Shown here piece after piece: positions 14,763-15,754 of a DNA stretch of 15,754 bases. The translations under genes and the position numbers were made by a program. The stretch is taken from NCBI GenBank assembly GCA_000719695.1, contig JOHN01000110.1, positions 1 through 15,754 on the forward strand, read 5' to 3'. The DNA is from Streptomyces sp. NRRL F-6131 (GTDB lineage: Bacteria > Actinomycetota > Actinomycetes > Streptomycetales > Streptomycetaceae). Under the pieces are notes generated by a model that saw only the letters and a list, made by a program, of their open reading frames with translations, was not told where the DNA came from and searched no databases. Positions within the stretch are counted from its first letter, which is position 1, and every line of letters starts with the position of its first letter.

Positions 14763-15484
14763 GGCCACCACGTCTCGCTTCCGTCATCGAGCGGCGGCTG
14801 CTGGTGAACTACCGGGTCGACCCGGAGGCCGTGGCCCGTCTGCTGCCCGAGGGGCTCCGGCCGCAGCTGGTGCGCGGTCACGCCGTCGCCGGCGTCTGCC
14901 TGCTCCGGATCGGGCAGGTCCGGCCCACCTGGGCACCCGAGGCCTTCGGGCTGCGGAGCGAGAACGCGGCCCACCGGATAGCCGTCGAGTGGGACGGGCC
15001 GGGCGGCGTCGAGAGCGGCGTCTACATACCCCGGCGGGACACCGCCTCCCGGCTCAACGCCTGGGTCGGGGGCCGGATCTTCCCCGGCGAGTACGGCCGC
15101 GCGGACTTCGCGGTGGACGAGACCCCGGACCAGGTACGGGTCGCGTTCGCCACGCGGGACGGCGACGTACGCGTCGACGTCACCGTCGAGCCCGTCGAGG
15201 AGCTGCACGGCAGCGAGCTCTTCGCCGACCTCGCCGAGGCCTCGCAGTTCTTCCGGAACGGGTCGAAGAGCTTCTCCGAGACCCGGTCCGGCGGGCACCT
15301 GGACGGCATGGAACTGCACACCGACGCCTGGGACCTGGAGCCGGCGCGGTTGTGCGAGGCCACGTCGAGCTTCTTCGACGCCGCGGACCGCTTCGCCCCG
15401 GGGAGCGCGACGCCGGACTGCGCTCTGATCATGCGGAACGTCCCCGTCAACTGGCAGCCGCTACCGGCCATGGCGACCCGCTGA
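14759..15484 (+). CDS. DUF2071 (YqjF-like) family protein
   Basis: A 241-aa protein of the DUF2071 / YqjF family, thought to share the acetoacetate-decarboxylase-like beta fold. No biochemical role is established. Family landmarks: VNYRVDPEAVARLLPEGLRP at the N-terminus, GVYIPRRDTASRLNAWVGGRIFPGEYGRADF in the middle (~86-117), and EASQFFRNGSKSFSETR (~160-176). No signal peptide or membrane segment; probably cytoplasmic. ATG 14759 overlaps the regulator stop (ATGA), with GGAG 11 nt upstream, so translation is probably coupled. As the only partner of an ArsR-type regulator, it is probably induced by that regulator's ligand, perhaps to detoxify or bind it. The ligand is unknown. Confidence 0.85.
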   Translation: MRPPRLASVIERRLLVNYRVDPEAVARLLPEGLRPQLVRGHAVAGVCLLRIGQVRPTWAPEAFGLRSENAAHRIAVEWDGPGGVESGVYIPRRDTASRLNAWVGGRIFPGEYGRADFAVDETPDQVRVAFATRDGDVRVDVTVEPVEELHGSELFADLAEASQFFRNGSKSFSETRSGGHLDGMELHTDAWDLEPARLCEATSSFFDAADRFAPGSATPDCALIMRNVPVNWQPLPAMATR

Positions 15485-15540
15485 CGGCCCGGGGCGACGG
15501 GGCGACGCCCGAGGGCGGGATCCCGGGCGAGGCCCGAGTT

Positions 15541-15586
15541 CGGGTGAGGCGCAGACCCGGACGCGGGTGAGGCGCCGACCCGGACT
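15541..15586. repeat. 23-bp direct repeat downstream of the DUF2071 gene
   Basis: Two 23-bp units (15541-15563 and 15564-15586) sharing CGGGTGAGGCGC and GACCCGGAC and differing at two positions; a partial relative (CGGGCGAGGCCCGAG) precedes them. They lie in the 15485-15754 stretch, which is G-rich on the plus strand and shows no convincing gene. Confidence 0.75.
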
Positions 15587-15693
15587 CGGCCGGAAGGGCC
15601 CGGACGAGGATCGGGCCCGGCGCAGGGGCGGCCGGGGGCGAGGGCCGGGCCAGGGGCGCCGGGGCGAGGAGCGAGGAGCGAGCCAGGGGCGGG

Positions 15694-15722
15694 CCCGGGT
15701 GCCCCTGGGAGGGGCACCCGGG
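15694..15722 (+). terminator. Strong hairpin, probable terminator of the arsR-DUF2071 operon
   Basis: A perfect 13-bp stem, CCCGGGTGCCCCT (15694-15706) with AGGGGCACCCGGG (15710-15722), and a 3-nt loop. It lies about 210 nt after the DUF2071 stop and could act in both directions. There is no T-run, so it could instead belong to a gene beyond the window. Confidence 0.6.
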
Positions 15723-15754
15723 GGCAGGGCGGCACGGACGGGTGGGCCCGCAGG

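Overview
The window is about 15.8 kb of very GC-rich DNA, with strong third-position G/C bias, GTG starts, GGAGG-type ribosome sites and several genes that appear to lack leaders. Together with its families (UPF0182, PPA1309, DUF2342 zincin, actinobacterial GGHCE Nudix), this points to a Streptomyces- or Kitasatospora-type actinomycete chromosome. Species cannot be fixed from the sequence. Most of it looks like conserved core chromosome. I see no transposase, integrase, CRISPR array, phage gene or rRNA.

Layout, left to right. (1) 25-2007 (-): a Sel1/TPR-repeat protein. (2) 2320-2438 (-): an initiator tRNA-Met followed by a strong hairpin terminator. (3) 2416-5409 (-): a large UPF0182 membrane protein whose last codons and stop lie inside the tRNA gene, with a three-copy 18-bp repeat abutting tRNA nucleotide 1. 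(4) 5642-6205 (+): a PPA1309-family protein, divergent from UPF0182. (5) Four minus-strand genes: SDR-like protein (8483-9631), MoaE (7923-8363), a 62-aa membrane protein (7550-7738) and a YlbL-type PDZ/S16 protease (6310-7386). (6) Divergent from the SDR-like gene across a palindrome-bearing intergenic region: a zincin-like DUF2342 protein (9841-11439) translationally coupled to a Nudix hydrolase (11436-12065). (7) A convergent YgjP-type M48 metallopeptidase (12213-12920). (8) An orphan PqqD-like/E1-like protein (13176-14264) downstream of two opposed DnaA boxes. (9) A two-gene ArsR-regulator/DUF2071 operon (14352-15484), then G-rich repeats and a terminator hairpin.

Functionally the window is mostly housekeeping: envelope proteins (UPF0182, YlbL, the small membrane protein, a tail-anchored SDR-like protein), molybdopterin synthesis (MoaE), metalloproteases and a Nudix hydrolase. 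The ArsR-DUF2071 pair is the most accessory-looking part.

No complete new multi-gene system is evident. The most unusual observations are the CDS/tRNA overlap, the opposed DnaA boxes before an orphan RRE-E1 protein, the probably catalytically degenerate E1-like and SDR-like proteins, and the leaderless, apparently self-regulated ArsR operon.
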